A DNA stretch of 64,000 nt from JBKEDC01 sp047972995 (GCA_047972995.1 JBKEBD010000028.1:4231-68230); one strand, 5' to 3'; shown: positions 25,985 to 35,195, counted from the stretch's first letter. Translations and numbers: made by a program. Notes: a model not told the origin generated them from the letters alone.

Positions 25985-27421
25985 ATGAAAAGACTTAAGA
26001 TTAAGGAAGTGCTCCAAAACGGTCAGGCTTCTCAACAAGTGTTAGTGAAAGGATGGGTGCGAACCAAAAGAGGGAGTAAAAATGTGAATTTCATTGCCCT
26101 GAATGATGGTTCAACCATTAATAATTTGCAGGTAGTGGCCGATGTGGAAAAATTTGGAGAAGATTTCTTGAAAGATATTAACACAAGTGCTTCTTTGTCG
26201 GTGACTGGCGAATTGGTGGAAAGCCAAGGGAGTGGTCAATCGGTAGAATTGATAGCACACGCTATTGAAATCTATGGAAAAGCCGATCCTGAGAAATATC
26301 CTATTCAGCCTAAAAAACACAGCCTAGAGTTTTTGCGTGAAAATGCACATTTGCGCTTCCGCACTCAAACTTTTGGTGCTGTTTTCCGCATTCGTCATGC
26401 CATGGCATTTGCCATTCATGAGTTCTTCAATAAAAAAGGATTCTATTATTTGCATACGCCTATTGTTACAGCTTCCGATGCTGAAGGAGCTGGACAAATG
26501 TTTCGTGTAACTACCCTTCCAGCAAAGGGTGCACCAACAACAGAAGAGGGGGGAATTGACTATTCAAAAGATTTCTTTGCTCGACCAACAAATCTTACCG
26601 TTTCAGGACAGCTAGAAGGAGAACTTGGCGCTACTGCATTGGGTGAGATTTACACCTTCGGACCTACATTCCGCGCCGAAAACTCAAACACTACTCGCCA
26701 CTTGGCAGAGTTCTGGATGATTGAGCCAGAAATGGCATTTTATGATTTGAATGACAATATGGATTTGGCAGAAGAGTTTTTGAAATACTTGATAAAATAT
26801 GCCTTAGATAATTGTGCTGATGATTTGAACTTCTTGAGCAATAGATTGGCGCAAGAAGAAAAGAGCAAGCCAGAGGCTGAACGTTCGATGGAGTTGGTAG
26901 AGAAATTGAATTTCGTGTTGTCAAATGATTTTGTGCGTTGTACTTACACCGAGGCAATTGAAATCTTGATGAACTCAAAACCATACAAGAAAAAGAAATT
27001 CCAATATCCAGTAGAATGGGGCATCGATTTGCAATCGGAGCATGAACGCTACTTGGTAGAAAAACATTTCAATAAACCAGTTATTTTAACTGACTATCCA
27101 AAAGGCATTAAAGCGTTCTACATGAAACAAAATGCCGATGGAAAAACAGTGGGTGCAATGGATGTTTTATTCCCGGGTATTGGTGAAATTATAGGTGGTT
27201 CAGAGCGTGAGTCAGATTATGATAAATTGGTAACAAGAATGAATGAAATGCACGTGCCTACCGATGAAATGTGGTGGTATTTAGATACTCGCCGATATGG
27301 AACAGTGCCTCATGCAGGTTTCGGACTAGGCTTTGAACGTCTCATGTTGTTTGTGACAGGCATGGGTAATATTCGCGATGTGATTGCTTTCCCAAGAGCA
27401 CCTAAAACCGCTGAATTTTAA
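25985..27421 (+). CDS. asnS: Asparaginyl-tRNA synthetase
   Basis: AsnRS charges tRNA-Asn with asparagine. The 478-residue class II enzyme has an N-terminal OB-fold anticodon-binding domain (VLVKGWVRTKRGSKNVNFIA) and the catalytic domain with motif 2 (FRAENSNTTRHLAEFWMIEPE) and motif 3 (GFGLGFERLML). SGQLEGELGA and the ending PRAPKTAEF are typical of AsnRS rather than AspRS. It is expressed from its own promoter, with a structured leader, and ends in a strong hairpin. Identity certain. Confidence 0.97.
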   Translation: MKRLKIKEVLQNGQASQQVLVKGWVRTKRGSKNVNFIALNDGSTINNLQVVADVEKFGEDFLKDINTSASLSVTGELVESQGSGQSVELIAHAIEIYGKADPEKYPIQPKKHSLEFLRENAHLRFRTQTFGAVFRIRHAMAFAIHEFFNKKGFYYLHTPIVTASDAEGAGQMFRVTTLPAKGAPTTEEGGIDYSKDFFARPTNLTVSGQLEGELGATALGEIYTFGPTFRAENSNTTRHLAEFWMIEPEMAFYDLNDNMDLAEEFLKYLIKYALDNCADDLNFLSNRLAQEEKSKPEAERSMELVEKLNFVLSNDFVRCTYTEAIEILMNSKPYKKKKFQYPVEWGIDLQSEHERYLVEKHFNKPVILTDYPKGIKAFYMKQNADGKTVGAMDVLFPGIGEIIGGSERESDYDKLVTRMNEMHVPTDEMWWYLDTRRYGTVPHAGFGLGFERLMLFVTGMGNIRDVIAFPRAPKTAEF

Positions 27422-27437
27422 ATTTATTTTGAGTGTG

Positions 27438-27484
27438 GAATGTTTTATTCTTAATTAAGCGTACTTCGCAAGAATAAAACATTC
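27438..27484 (+). terminator. Hairpin after asnS
   Basis: GAATGTTTTATTCTT pairs perfectly over 15 bp with AAGAATAAAACATTC around a 17-base loop. The T run after it is weak, so it may stabilise the 3' end as well as terminate. Confidence 0.65.
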
Positions 27485-27517
27485 TTCAATTTGAATTTTA
27501 TATAAACCACACACAAT

Positions 27518-28684
27518 ATGCAATCAAAAATACCAACGATTAAGCAAGCTCCATTTTCTCCTATTAATGACTTGATTGAAGAATATGGTGCACTTGACAT
27601 GGCGGTTAAAAAGAACGATCCACCTTGTCCCGAAGCCTTGTTGGAATTGGCTCATAAGTATTTGAAGCAAGGAGCCACTGATATATCTCCATTAGAGGGA
27701 ATTCTTCCACTGCGAGAAACAATATCGAAAATGCACGCTCGGAAAAGCGATTATGTATATGACCCTAAAACAGAGGTGACAGTGTCGGTGAGTAGAAACC
27801 AAGCGGCATTTACGGTAATATCGGCACTTATCCGCGAAGGAGATGAAGTGTTGATTGTGGAACCCACAAGCACGCTTTATGCGCCAGCCATAACATTTAA
27901 TGGGGGACGACCTATTTATGTGAAGCCAGCAGCACCCAACTTTCAAATAGATTGGAATGAAGTGCGTATGCTTATCAATGCAAAAACACGCATGATTATC
28001 ATCGATTCACCCAACAATCCTTCGGGAAAAGTAATGAGTGAAGACGATATGTTGCAATTGCAGCGATTGATTAATAGCACAAATATTTTTGTGATGAGCG
28101 ATGAAACTTTCAGCGATGTGGTGTTTGATGAAACAAAACATTACAGCGTGGCGAGTTTTGAAAAATTGAGAGCACGTAGCTTTATTATTTCAGCTTTAGG
28201 AGCTCCGTTGAATATTAATAGTTGGGGGATTTCTTATTGTTTGGCTCCCGAATTATTGACTGCTGAATATCGTAAAATGCAGCAAGTGCAATTGTTGAGT
28301 GTAAATACACCCATGCAATATGCGGTAGCTGAATTTTTAGAAGAATATAATAACTTAGATAATCTATACACCATATTTCAAGGCAAGCGAAATTATTTTA
28401 ATCGCTTAATGGCAAACAGCCTTTACACCGTAATCCCATCGCAGGGAGGGTGCTTTGAGTTGCTTGATTATTCTAAGATTTCAGACGAAGATGATGTAAC
28501 TTTTTCGCGTCGATTATTGGTAGATCATGGTATTGCCACCATTCCTTTGTCGGCATTTTATCATGAAAACACCAAGCACCAGATGCTTCAAGTTTGCATT
28601 GCGAAAGAGAATCATGAGTTGGAAAAAGCTGCCGAGATATTGCTAAGCGTGCCATCGGTGGTAGTGGAATCGTTTCGCTCATGA
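27518..28684 (+). CDS. Class I/II aminotransferase homologue lacking the PLP lysine (likely pseudoenzyme)
   Basis: The 388-residue fold-type I protein aligns along its length with methionine/kynurenine aminotransferases of the YbdL type, for example LIVEPTSTLYAPAITFNGG, IIIDSPNNPSGKV and SVNTPMQYAVAEFL. Where such enzymes have SFGKTYHVTGWKVGY, this protein has SALGAPLNINSWGISY, so the Schiff-base lysine is Ala229. The carboxylate-binding Arg of VRFCFAKK is Gln358 (LQVCIAKE), and the Tyr of DEVY is Phe198. Asp195 and Asn167 are kept. The frame is intact and needs several base changes per site to differ, so this is an old adaptation, not fresh decay. It stands alone between asnS and queD. Function unknown. 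Confidence 0.8.
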   Translation: MQSKIPTIKQAPFSPINDLIEEYGALDMAVKKNDPPCPEALLELAHKYLKQGATDISPLEGILPLRETISKMHARKSDYVYDPKTEVTVSVSRNQAAFTVISALIREGDEVLIVEPTSTLYAPAITFNGGRPIYVKPAAPNFQIDWNEVRMLINAKTRMIIIDSPNNPSGKVMSEDDMLQLQRLINSTNIFVMSDETFSDVVFDETKHYSVASFEKLRARSFIISALGAPLNINSWGISYCLAPELLTAEYRKMQQVQLLSVNTPMQYAVAEFLEEYNNLDNLYTIFQGKRNYFNRLMANSLYTVIPSQGGCFELLDYSKISDEDDVTFSRRLLVDHGIATIPLSAFYHENTKHQMLQVCIAKENHELEKAAEILLSVPSVVVESFRS

Positions 28685-28743
28685 AACAACAATCTTTGTG
28701 CTTTAATGTTGAAGAGAATAGTTTAATCATAAGTTAGCTTGTT

Positions 28744-29097
28744 ATGTATAAAATAAATAAAGAATTTCAGTTCTCATCGAGCCATCAATTAGAGGGTTTG
28801 CATGAGTCGCACCCTTGCAGTCGACTGCATGGGCATAACTATGTGGCTAATTTCTACTTTCAAACGAAAGAATTGAATGAAGTGGGCTTTGTGATTGATT
28901 ATCGAGCTTTATCAGGCATAAAAGATTACCTCGACAGCACTTTCGATCATCGGCATTTGAATGATGTGCTACCTTTTAACCCTACGGCTGAAAATATGGC
29001 GAAATATTTGTATGACCATTTTAAAGCCGAATTCCATCAGTTGTATAAGGTGGAAATTAGCGAAACACCCAAAACAAAGGCGGTGTATGAACCTTAA
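28744..29097 (+). CDS. queD: 6-carboxy-tetrahydropterin synthase QueD
   Basis: QueD makes 6-carboxy-5,6,7,8-tetrahydropterin from dihydroneopterin triphosphate in queuosine synthesis. The 117-residue protein has the zinc histidines in SSSHQL and LHGHNY, the catalytic Cys in SHPCSRLHGH, and the late DHRHLND and PTAENMAKYL motifs. Its last 11 bases overlap queE, so the two steps of 7-carboxy-7-deazaguanine synthesis are translationally coupled. Confidence 0.93.
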   Translation: MYKINKEFQFSSSHQLEGLHESHPCSRLHGHNYVANFYFQTKELNEVGFVIDYRALSGIKDYLDSTFDHRHLNDVLPFNPTAENMAKYLYDHFKAEFHQLYKVEISETPKTKAVYEP

Positions 29098-29662
29098 AGT
29101 GGTAGAAATTTTTCACTCAATTCAGGGAGAGGGAGCTAATTTTGGAATGCCAGCGGTATTTATTCGTTTGGCAAATTGCAACAAAACTTGTAGCTTCTGC
29201 GATACTGATTGGTCGGTGGGGACAGATTATTCTTTGGTTGAGCTAAAGAGTATACTTGGTGAGTTTAATTGCAAAACCATTATTTGGACAGGGGGAGAGC
29301 CTACCTTGCAGCTCACCGATGAAGTGTTGCAACATTTCCCAGAATATTATCATTGCATTGAAACCAATGGTTCTAGACCCGTGCCATCGCTCATTAATTA
29401 CATATCATGCAGCCCGAAAGTAAATCCAGAACAGCTACTAAAGAATATAAGCTTTGCTCATGAGCTGAGATTTCCTATAGCTATTGGCGATTCGTTGCCA
29501 GATTTGAGCGAATTGCCCAAAGCCGACAGGTATTTGGTAAGCCCAGTGTTTGATGATGCAGAGCTTAATGAGGAAAATTTAGAATATTGTGTACTGCTAG
29601 TGAAGAACAATCCACCATGGCGATTGAGTGTGCAAGTGCATAAATTGCTTAATGTGCGTTAG
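29087..29662 (+). CDS. queE: 7-carboxy-7-deazaguanine synthase QueE
   Basis: QueE is the radical-SAM enzyme that turns the QueD product into 7-carboxy-7-deazaguanine. The start used is the ATG inside the queD 3' end, giving MNLKVVEIFHSIQGEG, the family N-terminus, and 191 residues, the short Bacteroidota form. The iron-sulfur cluster motif is CNKTCSFC, followed by WTGGEPTLQL and ETNGSRPVP. Upstream in-frame codons would only translate queD out of frame. A bidirectional terminator follows. Confidence 0.93.
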   Translation: MNLKVVEIFHSIQGEGANFGMPAVFIRLANCNKTCSFCDTDWSVGTDYSLVELKSILGEFNCKTIIWTGGEPTLQLTDEVLQHFPEYYHCIETNGSRPVPSLINYISCSPKVNPEQLLKNISFAHELRFPIAIGDSLPDLSELPKADRYLVSPVFDDAELNEENLEYCVLLVKNNPPWRLSVQVHKLLNVR

Positions 29663-29686
29663 AATACAGTATCTTGTAAATATAAC

Positions 29687-29722
29687 AAAAGAGGGAATTT
29701 CATTTTTTGAATTCCCTCTTTT
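29687..29722. terminator. Bidirectional terminator between queE and mutS2
   Basis: AAAAGAGGGAATT pairs with AATTCCCTCTTTT around a short T-rich loop, with A and T runs on both sides of two convergent genes. Confidence 0.8.
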
Positions 29723-29726
29723 GGTT

Positions 29727-32225
29727 TTATCCTAAGCTGACCACTGTGATGCCTGCACCGCCAAAATCCACGTGTTCATCGCGGTAAGATTCGATAGCAT
29801 GATCGGCTTTCATGTAGTTTCGTATGGTTTCTTTCAAAATCCCGCTTCCTTTACCGTGCAATATGCGCACTTCACCTACTCCAAGCATGAGAGCTTCATC
29901 GATGAAACTTTGAATATTGGTAATGGCTTCTTCTACTCGCTGACCGCGAATGTCTATATCGGGTTTGAACTTCAATCGTTTTTGATGCAAATCGCGGCTA
30001 ACATTAGCAGAAGTAGAATTATACTGCTTATTTTCTCGTTTTGCCTCGTTGTTTGAAACAGCAGTAAGCTTCTTGATTGGTACAGTAGTGCGTAGTAATC
30101 CTAAGGCGATTACGGCATTCTTTTCGCCAAGCTCGATGATTTCCCCCACAGCGGTTTGCCCTGCAATCTTCACGTTGGCACCCACTTTAAGAACAGCTTT
30201 TAGCGTTTTAATTTTTATATTGGCTGCTTTCGCTTTGTTTTCAGTTTCTTTTTCTTCTTTGCTTCTGCGCTTATTTTGTTTCTGTTTGATTTTCTCCATC
30301 TTGCGATTGATCCAATCACTTTGTTCGTTATTTTCTTCTTGAATTGATTTTTTAAATCGATTCAAATCTTGACGCAAGCTTTTGGTTTTATCTTTTTCGG
30401 CTTGTTTCTCGCGAATCTCCTGAATAGTATGTTCCACTTTTTTGTTGGCAGCTTCAATAACTAAGGCAGCTTCAGCTTTAGCATCATCGATGATTTTTTT
30501 GCGCTGCTCATTCAGCTTGCTTAGTTCGCTTTCATATTTTGACGTGGTATTTTCTAACGACTTTTCCACTTGGCGAATCTTTTGTCGTTTGCTTTCCCAG
30601 TATCTCTTATCGCGAAGAATTTGGCGCAGGTTTTTATCGAAGTCAATGTGGTCTTGTCCGATTTTTTCGGTAGCATCTTGCAACACGCTTTCGGGCATTC
30701 CAATTTTTCGGGCTATCTCAAAAGCAAAAGAACTACCTGGCCCGCCTATCTTAAGTTCAAAGAGTGGTTCAAGCTTATGTGTATCGTAGAGCATGGCACC
30801 ATTTACGATGCCGTCGGTTGAACTAGCAAAGTGTTTGAGGTTGGTGTAGTGTGTGGTGATAACACCGAAGGTTTCCATTTCGTTGAGTTTGGTGAGTATA
30901 GCTTCGGCAATAGCGCCACCAAGCATGGGTTCGGTTCCTGTTCCAAACTCATCGATAAGCACGAGGGTGCTGCTATTGCCATATCTAATGAAGTGTTTCA
31001 TGTTCATCAGATGCGAGCTATATGTACTCAGGTCGTTATCTATCGATTGTTCGTCGCCAATGTCGATGAATATATTCTCGAAGAATCCGGCTACACTACT
31101 TTCGAGTAGCGGAATCATTAAGCCGCACTGAAGCATATATTGCAATAATCCTACTGTTTTTAGGCATACAGATTTACCACCGGCATTGGGTCCTGAAATT
31201 AGAAGAATGTGATTTTCTTCGGTGAGTTTAATATTTAACGGAACGATATTTCGTTTTTCTTTTTCTAAATTGAATCGCAGCAATGGGTGAGTGGCATTGT
31301 ACCATTCCAAATGGGGTTCCCATTTCATTACGGGTTTAATGCTTTCCATTTTATTACCCAATATTGCTTTGGCTCGTATGAAGTCGATGCTGGCTAGGAA
31401 ATCATATTGCGCGATGAGTTCATCTAAATTTGGACGAATTTCATTGGCGAAGTTTACCAATATGCGTACGATTTCTCGTTTTTCGGCATACTCCAATTCT
31501 CGAATCTGATTATTCATTTCCACCACTTCGGCAGGCTCAATGTAGGCCGTCTTTCCTGTGGCGGACTCGTCGTGCACGATACCCCGAATTTGCCGTTTTT
31601 TGGCGGCAGCTATAGGTATAACCGGGCGTCCATCGCGAATAGAAAGACTCGTGTCGGCATCTACAAAACCTTCTTTTTGTGCTTGGCGCAAGATGGCGTG
31701 TAAACGCTTCGATACATTGCTTTGTTTGCTAAATAAATCTCTACGAATTTGAGCCAACTCAGGTGAAGCAGAATCTTTTACTTTGCCATTGGAATCTAAA
31801 ATACGTTCAATCTTATCTTTTACAAACGGATAGCTCTCTACTTGCGATACTAATTGCAGCATACGAGGGTAGGCTTCTTCTTGAAGCTGTTTTGCAAATC
31901 GCAAAATGGCGATGATGGTTTCGAGCGAGCGTTTCAGGTTGAAGAGCTTCTCTGCATCCAGAAACCGACCTTCGGTGCGGAGTTCTGTTAGGGGAGCTCT
32001 CATGTCGAAGTAGAAATTAATGGGAAAACCATTTGTTTCTCGCAAAAGCTTGGCAAACTCATCGGTGAGTGAAAGTTCCCATTCGAGTTGTCCTTTTTTG
32101 CGCATGAACCGCATATCATCTACAAGCTCTTTGCCCAGATTGCTTAGGCAAATTTCTTTTAACAAGGCTCTGATTTTGGTAAAACCAATTTTTAGTTCAA
32201 AATTTTCAGGATATATGTTGTTCAT
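29727..32225 (-). CDS. mutS2: Endonuclease/ATPase MutS2
   Basis: MutS2 suppresses homologous recombination and, in some bacteria, splits collided ribosomes. The 832-residue protein has the MutS core, Walker A GPNAGGKS at 345-352, DIGDEQSI, STYSSHL, then LIDEFGTGTEP and an ITTHYTNLK signature. A long coiled coil of Glu/Lys/Gln residues follows, and a C-terminal Smr nuclease domain has DIRGQRVEEA and HGKGSG. The start MNNIYPENFELKIGF is chosen because the 48 codons upstream are unlike the family and a -7 promoter element lies 25 bases before this ATG. There is no mismatch-recognition domain, as expected for MutS2. Confidence 0.95.
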   Translation of the reverse strand: MNNIYPENFELKIGFTKIRALLKEICLSNLGKELVDDMRFMRKKGQLEWELSLTDEFAKLLRETNGFPINFYFDMRAPLTELRTEGRFLDAEKLFNLKRSLETIIAILRFAKQLQEEAYPRMLQLVSQVESYPFVKDKIERILDSNGKVKDSASPELAQIRRDLFSKQSNVSKRLHAILRQAQKEGFVDADTSLSIRDGRPVIPIAAAKKRQIRGIVHDESATGKTAYIEPAEVVEMNNQIRELEYAEKREIVRILVNFANEIRPNLDELIAQYDFLASIDFIRAKAILGNKMESIKPVMKWEPHLEWYNATHPLLRFNLEKEKRNIVPLNIKLTEENHILLISGPNAGGKSVCLKTVGLLQYMLQCGLMIPLLESSVAGFFENIFIDIGDEQSIDNDLSTYSSHLMNMKHFIRYGNSSTLVLIDEFGTGTEPMLGGAIAEAILTKLNEMETFGVITTHYTNLKHFASSTDGIVNGAMLYDTHKLEPLFELKIGGPGSSFAFEIARKIGMPESVLQDATEKIGQDHIDFDKNLRQILRDKRYWESKRQKIRQVEKSLENTTSKYESELSKLNEQRKKIIDDAKAEAALVIEAANKKVEHTIQEIREKQAEKDKTKSLRQDLNRFKKSIQEENNEQSDWINRKMEKIKQKQNKRRSKEEKETENKAKAANIKIKTLKAVLKVGANVKIAGQTAVGEIIELGEKNAVIALGLLRTTVPIKKLTAVSNNEAKRENKQYNSTSANVSRDLHQKRLKFKPDIDIRGQRVEEAITNIQSFIDEALMLGVGEVRILHGKGSGILKETIRNYMKADHAIESYRDEHVDFGGAGITVVSLG

Positions 32226-32249
32226 TTGTTTGCTTTTCGTTTGCGTGTG

Positions 32250-32257
32250 CAAAAATA
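32250..32257 (-). promoter_or_regulatory. -7 element of mutS2, supports the start at 32225
   Basis: TATTTTTG on the minus strand, 25 bases before the chosen ATG. No clear -33 element. Confidence 0.45.
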
Positions 32258-32337
32258 AGAATGTTATTGCTAAATTGTAGCATGAAAGTAGCGTGTGTGC
32301 TCGAATCGTGCTGTTTTTAGCTTTGGAGTGTGAACGA

Positions 32338-32378
32338 AATAAGGTAGATGAAAACACCGCGGTTTTCATCTACCTTAT
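32338..32378 (-). terminator. Terminator of the AGCS/response-regulator unit
   Basis: AATAAGGTAGATGAAAAC pairs with GTTTTCATCTACCTTATT around a short GC-rich loop, with an AT-rich tail on each side. Confidence 0.8.
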
Positions 32379-32407
32379 TTTATAATTGAAGAAAAATGTG
32401 TGAAAGA

Positions 32408-32797
32408 TTAAAGCAAATCTTCAATTGTTTCTAATAGTAAATCTCTGTTGATTGGTTTTCCAACATAGCCATTCATGCCAACGGCAAGATATTCTTTAAT
32501 ATCATCGTCATCTTCGTTGCCAGTCATTGCTAAAATGATAACGGGAGTGTCGGTGTTTTTTTCGGTTTCGTAAGCTCTGATTTTTTCAGTGCATTCAATA
32601 CCGTCCATGATAGGCATACTGATATCCATGAGGATTACATCGGCACCTTCTTTGGAGAAAAGGTCAAATCCTTCTTCCCCATTGTAGGCGCAAACAATTT
32701 CTTTGAAAGCAGATTTTAATGGGAGAGCCACCACTTTATGATTAATGGGGCTGTCATCAACGATTAATACTTTTAAGTCTGTCAGTTCTCTAGACAT
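32408..32797 (-). CDS. Single-domain response regulator (CheY-like)
   Basis: The 129-residue protein is one receiver domain and nothing else. It has the acidic pair in VLIVDDSP, the phosphoacceptor Asp58 in VILMDISMPIMDG, the switch Thr in AMTGNEDDDD and the Lys of YVGKP. Its style is that of receivers cut from hybrid kinases rather than chemotaxis CheY; no chemotaxis genes are near. It follows the AGCS symporter by 32 bases on the same strand and shares its terminator, so the two are probably co-transcribed. A candidate partner in the window is the receiver-less sensor kinase at 41850, but nothing proves this. Confidence 0.85.
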   Translation of the reverse strand: MSRELTDLKVLIVDDSPINHKVVALPLKSAFKEIVCAYNGEEGFDLFSKEGADVILMDISMPIMDGIECTEKIRAYETEKNTDTPVIILAMTGNEDDDDIKEYLAVGMNGYVGKPINRDLLLETIEDLL

Positions 32798-32829
32798 TGT
32801 GTGTAGTTTATATTTTTCGGTTGTTTGCC

Positions 32830-34497
32830 TTATTTGCTTGAGAATCGATGTTTATTCTCTTTCCAAAATGATTTTAAATCGGTTTTTACCTCTTTTCGGA
32901 GTAAAATTATTCCGATGAGATTTGGAATAGTCATCAAAGCTATAGTAATTCCTGATAAAGTCCAAATAATTGTGGTATCAATAAATGCCGCAAAGAAAAA
33001 ACTAATAGGATAGATGAGCCTAAAATAGATCAAGGCACGTTCCCCCCACAAGAAAATAACAGCTCGATCTCCATAATAGCTCCAAGCAATAGCGGTAGAA
33101 AAAGCGAAGAGAAGCAGCCCGAATGATACAATATATTCGCCATATCTTCCAAACCAACTTCGAGAAAAAGCTTGTGTGGTGAGTGGGGCACTGTGAATTA
33201 GCGATTCTCCTTTAAATTGCAGTTTGTTTTGTTCATTCAAGTAGCCATCTTTCACCGGAATATTTCCGCTGAATAATTTTCCTTTTTTGTAAATTTTTAC
33301 ATTTTCGCCCACCGATCTAGCGTGAATAAGCGTAATATTTTGATTTTGGATTTCGCCATTTTCTACTTTTAATACCCCTGTAAAATCGCGTTCGATTTTG
33401 TTGTTTACCAAGAAGTCGTGTAACTCTGCACGGTCGGTTGTGTTTTGATCATCAAGATGTTTAGCTAGAATGTGGATGTCGGTATTCTGAAACTGATTGG
33501 GGATTTTTTCATTCCATACACCCGAAGTGAGAATTACCAATCCGGTGAGAGAACAAATGGTGATGGTGTCGATGAATGGTTCTAGAAGTGAGACTAAGCC
33601 TTCAGAAATCGATTCATTTCCTTTGGCAGAAGCGTGGGCAATGGCAGCAGAACCTTGTCCGGCTTCGTTGGAAAATAATCCTCGATTGACTCCTCGGTTG
33701 AATGCAAAACTGAAACTAGCCCCTAAAAATCCTCCGGTAGCTGCTGATCCGGTAAAGACATGGCTGAAGATAGAGCAAATGGCGGGAATTAAATTATCGA
33801 TATTGTAAATTATTACGGCTAGAGCCCCAATAAAGTAAATGATGGCCATGAACGGCACGAGCCTAGAGGTAACTTGAGCAATGCGCTTGATGCCCCCCAT
33901 GGTAACAATGGCCAGAAGAATGGCAAGCACCGCTCCGGTAAGCACTTTGTTAATGCCGAAGGTACTAAATAAAGAATTTGAAATGGAATTGATTTGAGGA
34001 AGGCTACCGGTGCCAAATGCAGAACCAATGGTGGCTACTGCAAATATGACGGCTAGCCATTTCATGTTTAAACGATTTTTCATGTAATACATAGGACCTC
34101 CAGCCATGGTGCCATCGGGTGTTTGTTCGCGGTATTTGTGCGAAAGGCTAACCTCTACAAACTTGGTAGTCATGCCGAGTAGTGCGGTAGCGAGCATCCA
34201 GAAAAGGGCAGAAGGACCTCCTAGGTGAATGGCTAGAGCCACCCCGGCAATGTTTCCGGTACCCACAGTGCCCGACAGGGCTGTGCTGAGTGCTTGAAAA
34301 TGAGAGGTGTCGCCTTTGTCATTTTGGTCGTCGAGTTTGCCTCGAAGGATTAAAAAGGCGTGTTTTAAATACCGAAATTGAGGAAATTTGAGGTATATCG
34401 TGAAGAATAAACCAGTACCAAGAAGAAAAAATACAAACCAAGAACTACCTCCGAGATAGCTGTCGATGAGTACGAGAAAATTGTTTAGTTTAGACAT
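32830..34497 (-). CDS. Sodium:alanine/glycine symporter (AGCS family)
   Basis: An inner-membrane carrier of about 11 transmembrane helices that imports alanine or glycine with sodium. The 555-residue protein shows the family motifs GTVGTGNIAGVALA and FSNEAGQGSAAIAHA. It is longer than usual (about 450-490), because of a soluble insert of about 100 residues near positions 330-430 that lies before the last helices. Such an insert is found in some Bacteroidota homologues. A -7 promoter element lies 21 bases upstream. The response regulator follows in the same unit. Confidence 0.9.
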   Translation of the reverse strand: MSKLNNFLVLIDSYLGGSSWFVFFLLGTGLFFTIYLKFPQFRYLKHAFLILRGKLDDQNDKGDTSHFQALSTALSGTVGTGNIAGVALAIHLGGPSALFWMLATALLGMTTKFVEVSLSHKYREQTPDGTMAGGPMYYMKNRLNMKWLAVIFAVATIGSAFGTGSLPQINSISNSLFSTFGINKVLTGAVLAILLAIVTMGGIKRIAQVTSRLVPFMAIIYFIGALAVIIYNIDNLIPAICSIFSHVFTGSAATGGFLGASFSFAFNRGVNRGLFSNEAGQGSAAIAHASAKGNESISEGLVSLLEPFIDTITICSLTGLVILTSGVWNEKIPNQFQNTDIHILAKHLDDQNTTDRAELHDFLVNNKIERDFTGVLKVENGEIQNQNITLIHARSVGENVKIYKKGKLFSGNIPVKDGYLNEQNKLQFKGESLIHSAPLTTQAFSRSWFGRYGEYIVSFGLLLFAFSTAIAWSYYGDRAVIFLWGERALIYFRLIYPISFFFAAFIDTTIIWTLSGITIALMTIPNLIGIILLRKEVKTDLKSFWKENKHRFSSK

Positions 34498-34517
34498 ACT
34501 AGTGTAGTTTTGAGGAT

Positions 34518-34525
34518 CAAATATA
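34518..34525 (-). promoter_or_regulatory. -7 element of the AGCS gene
   Basis: TATATTTG on the minus strand, 21 bases before the start codon. The -33 element is not clear. Confidence 0.5.
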
Positions 34526-34989
34526 GCTGTTTTTCGTAATAATATTATTATTTTGTGTAGAAATAAGCTATGTTTACAAACGTTTTGTTACTATCTTAAT
34601 GTGGAAAAGTTCCTTTTGTAAGGACAGAAAATACAATGCGTATTAATACTTAATGAAAGCTATGTAAAATAGTGTTTTGTAGTTGGTTACTTGGTAATTT
34701 TGGCTATAAGTTTTTGTTTAGAACGCTGTGATATTTATTCTTAGAATATGGAGTACGTAGGTAAAGTATCTAACTCAACTTTCGCAAATGTTTTAACTCA
34801 TTAATTTAGAATGAAAAAGCAATATATTGTTCTGGTAAAGATGCTTTAAATTAGCATCTTTATGTCGCCAAATAAAATCCAAACAATAAGTTGCGCAACA
34901 ACGATGCACAGATAGTTTTAGAGATTAGTTCTTTTTTTAATCAAATATAAAGTCTTTGATCTAGTTTTAAATGTCTTATCTTTAACCTT
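34526..34989. other. Intergenic stretch with one hairpin
   Basis: No gene seen. A perfect 10-bp stem TAAAGATGCT/AGCATCTTTA with a 7-base loop lies at 34836-34862. A possible promoter (TTTG at 34955, 18 bases, TATCTTTA at 34977) lies at the right end and would serve the RNA candidate below. Confidence 0.4.
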
Positions 34990-35147
34990 TTTAGTCGAAG
35001 ACAAAGAAGGCATTTAATTCTGTGAGAGAAAGCCTTTGTGCTTCTCTCTTTGCGTAGCGAAATGAAGCAAAGAGAGAAAATCATCCCCAAAACAGGCTTT
35101 TACTAATGGAATTTTTCAAGCCAGCCTTCGGGGGGGCTTTTTTTTCG
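34990..35147 (+). ncRNA. Candidate small RNA ending in a strong terminator
   Basis: About 155 bases with no reading frame but three successive stems. AAGGC/GCCTT lies near 35008-35035. TTCTCTCTTTGC pairs with GCAAAGAGAGAA over 12 bp (35042-35053 with 35067-35078). The terminator is at 35118-35145. The nearest gene upstream is on the other strand, so this plus-strand terminator has no mRNA to end. A weak promoter-like pair (TTTG-N18-TATCTTTA) lies at 34955-34984. No known RNA family was recognised. The 5' end is uncertain. Confidence 0.4.
35118..35145 (+). terminator. Intrinsic terminator of the RNA candidate
   Basis: AAGCC/GGCTT with further G-C pairs around a TTCG loop, followed by eight T. 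Confidence 0.85.
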
Positions 35148-35155
35148 TTAAAAAC

Positions 35156-35185
35156 TTGGGGGGCACTAGCATTTAGCTATTTTTG
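35156..35185 (+). promoter_or_regulatory. Promoter of the DUF4268-cyuA unit
   Basis: TTG, 19 bases, then TATTTTTG, directly after the preceding terminator and 11 bases before the ATG at 35196. The leader would be very short. Confidence 0.65.
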
Positions 35186-35195
35186 TAAGTGATAT

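Noticed and set aside
28961..29086. Longer queE beginning inside queD
   Set aside because: The added residues are queD read in another frame; the ATG at 29087 gives the family N-terminus.
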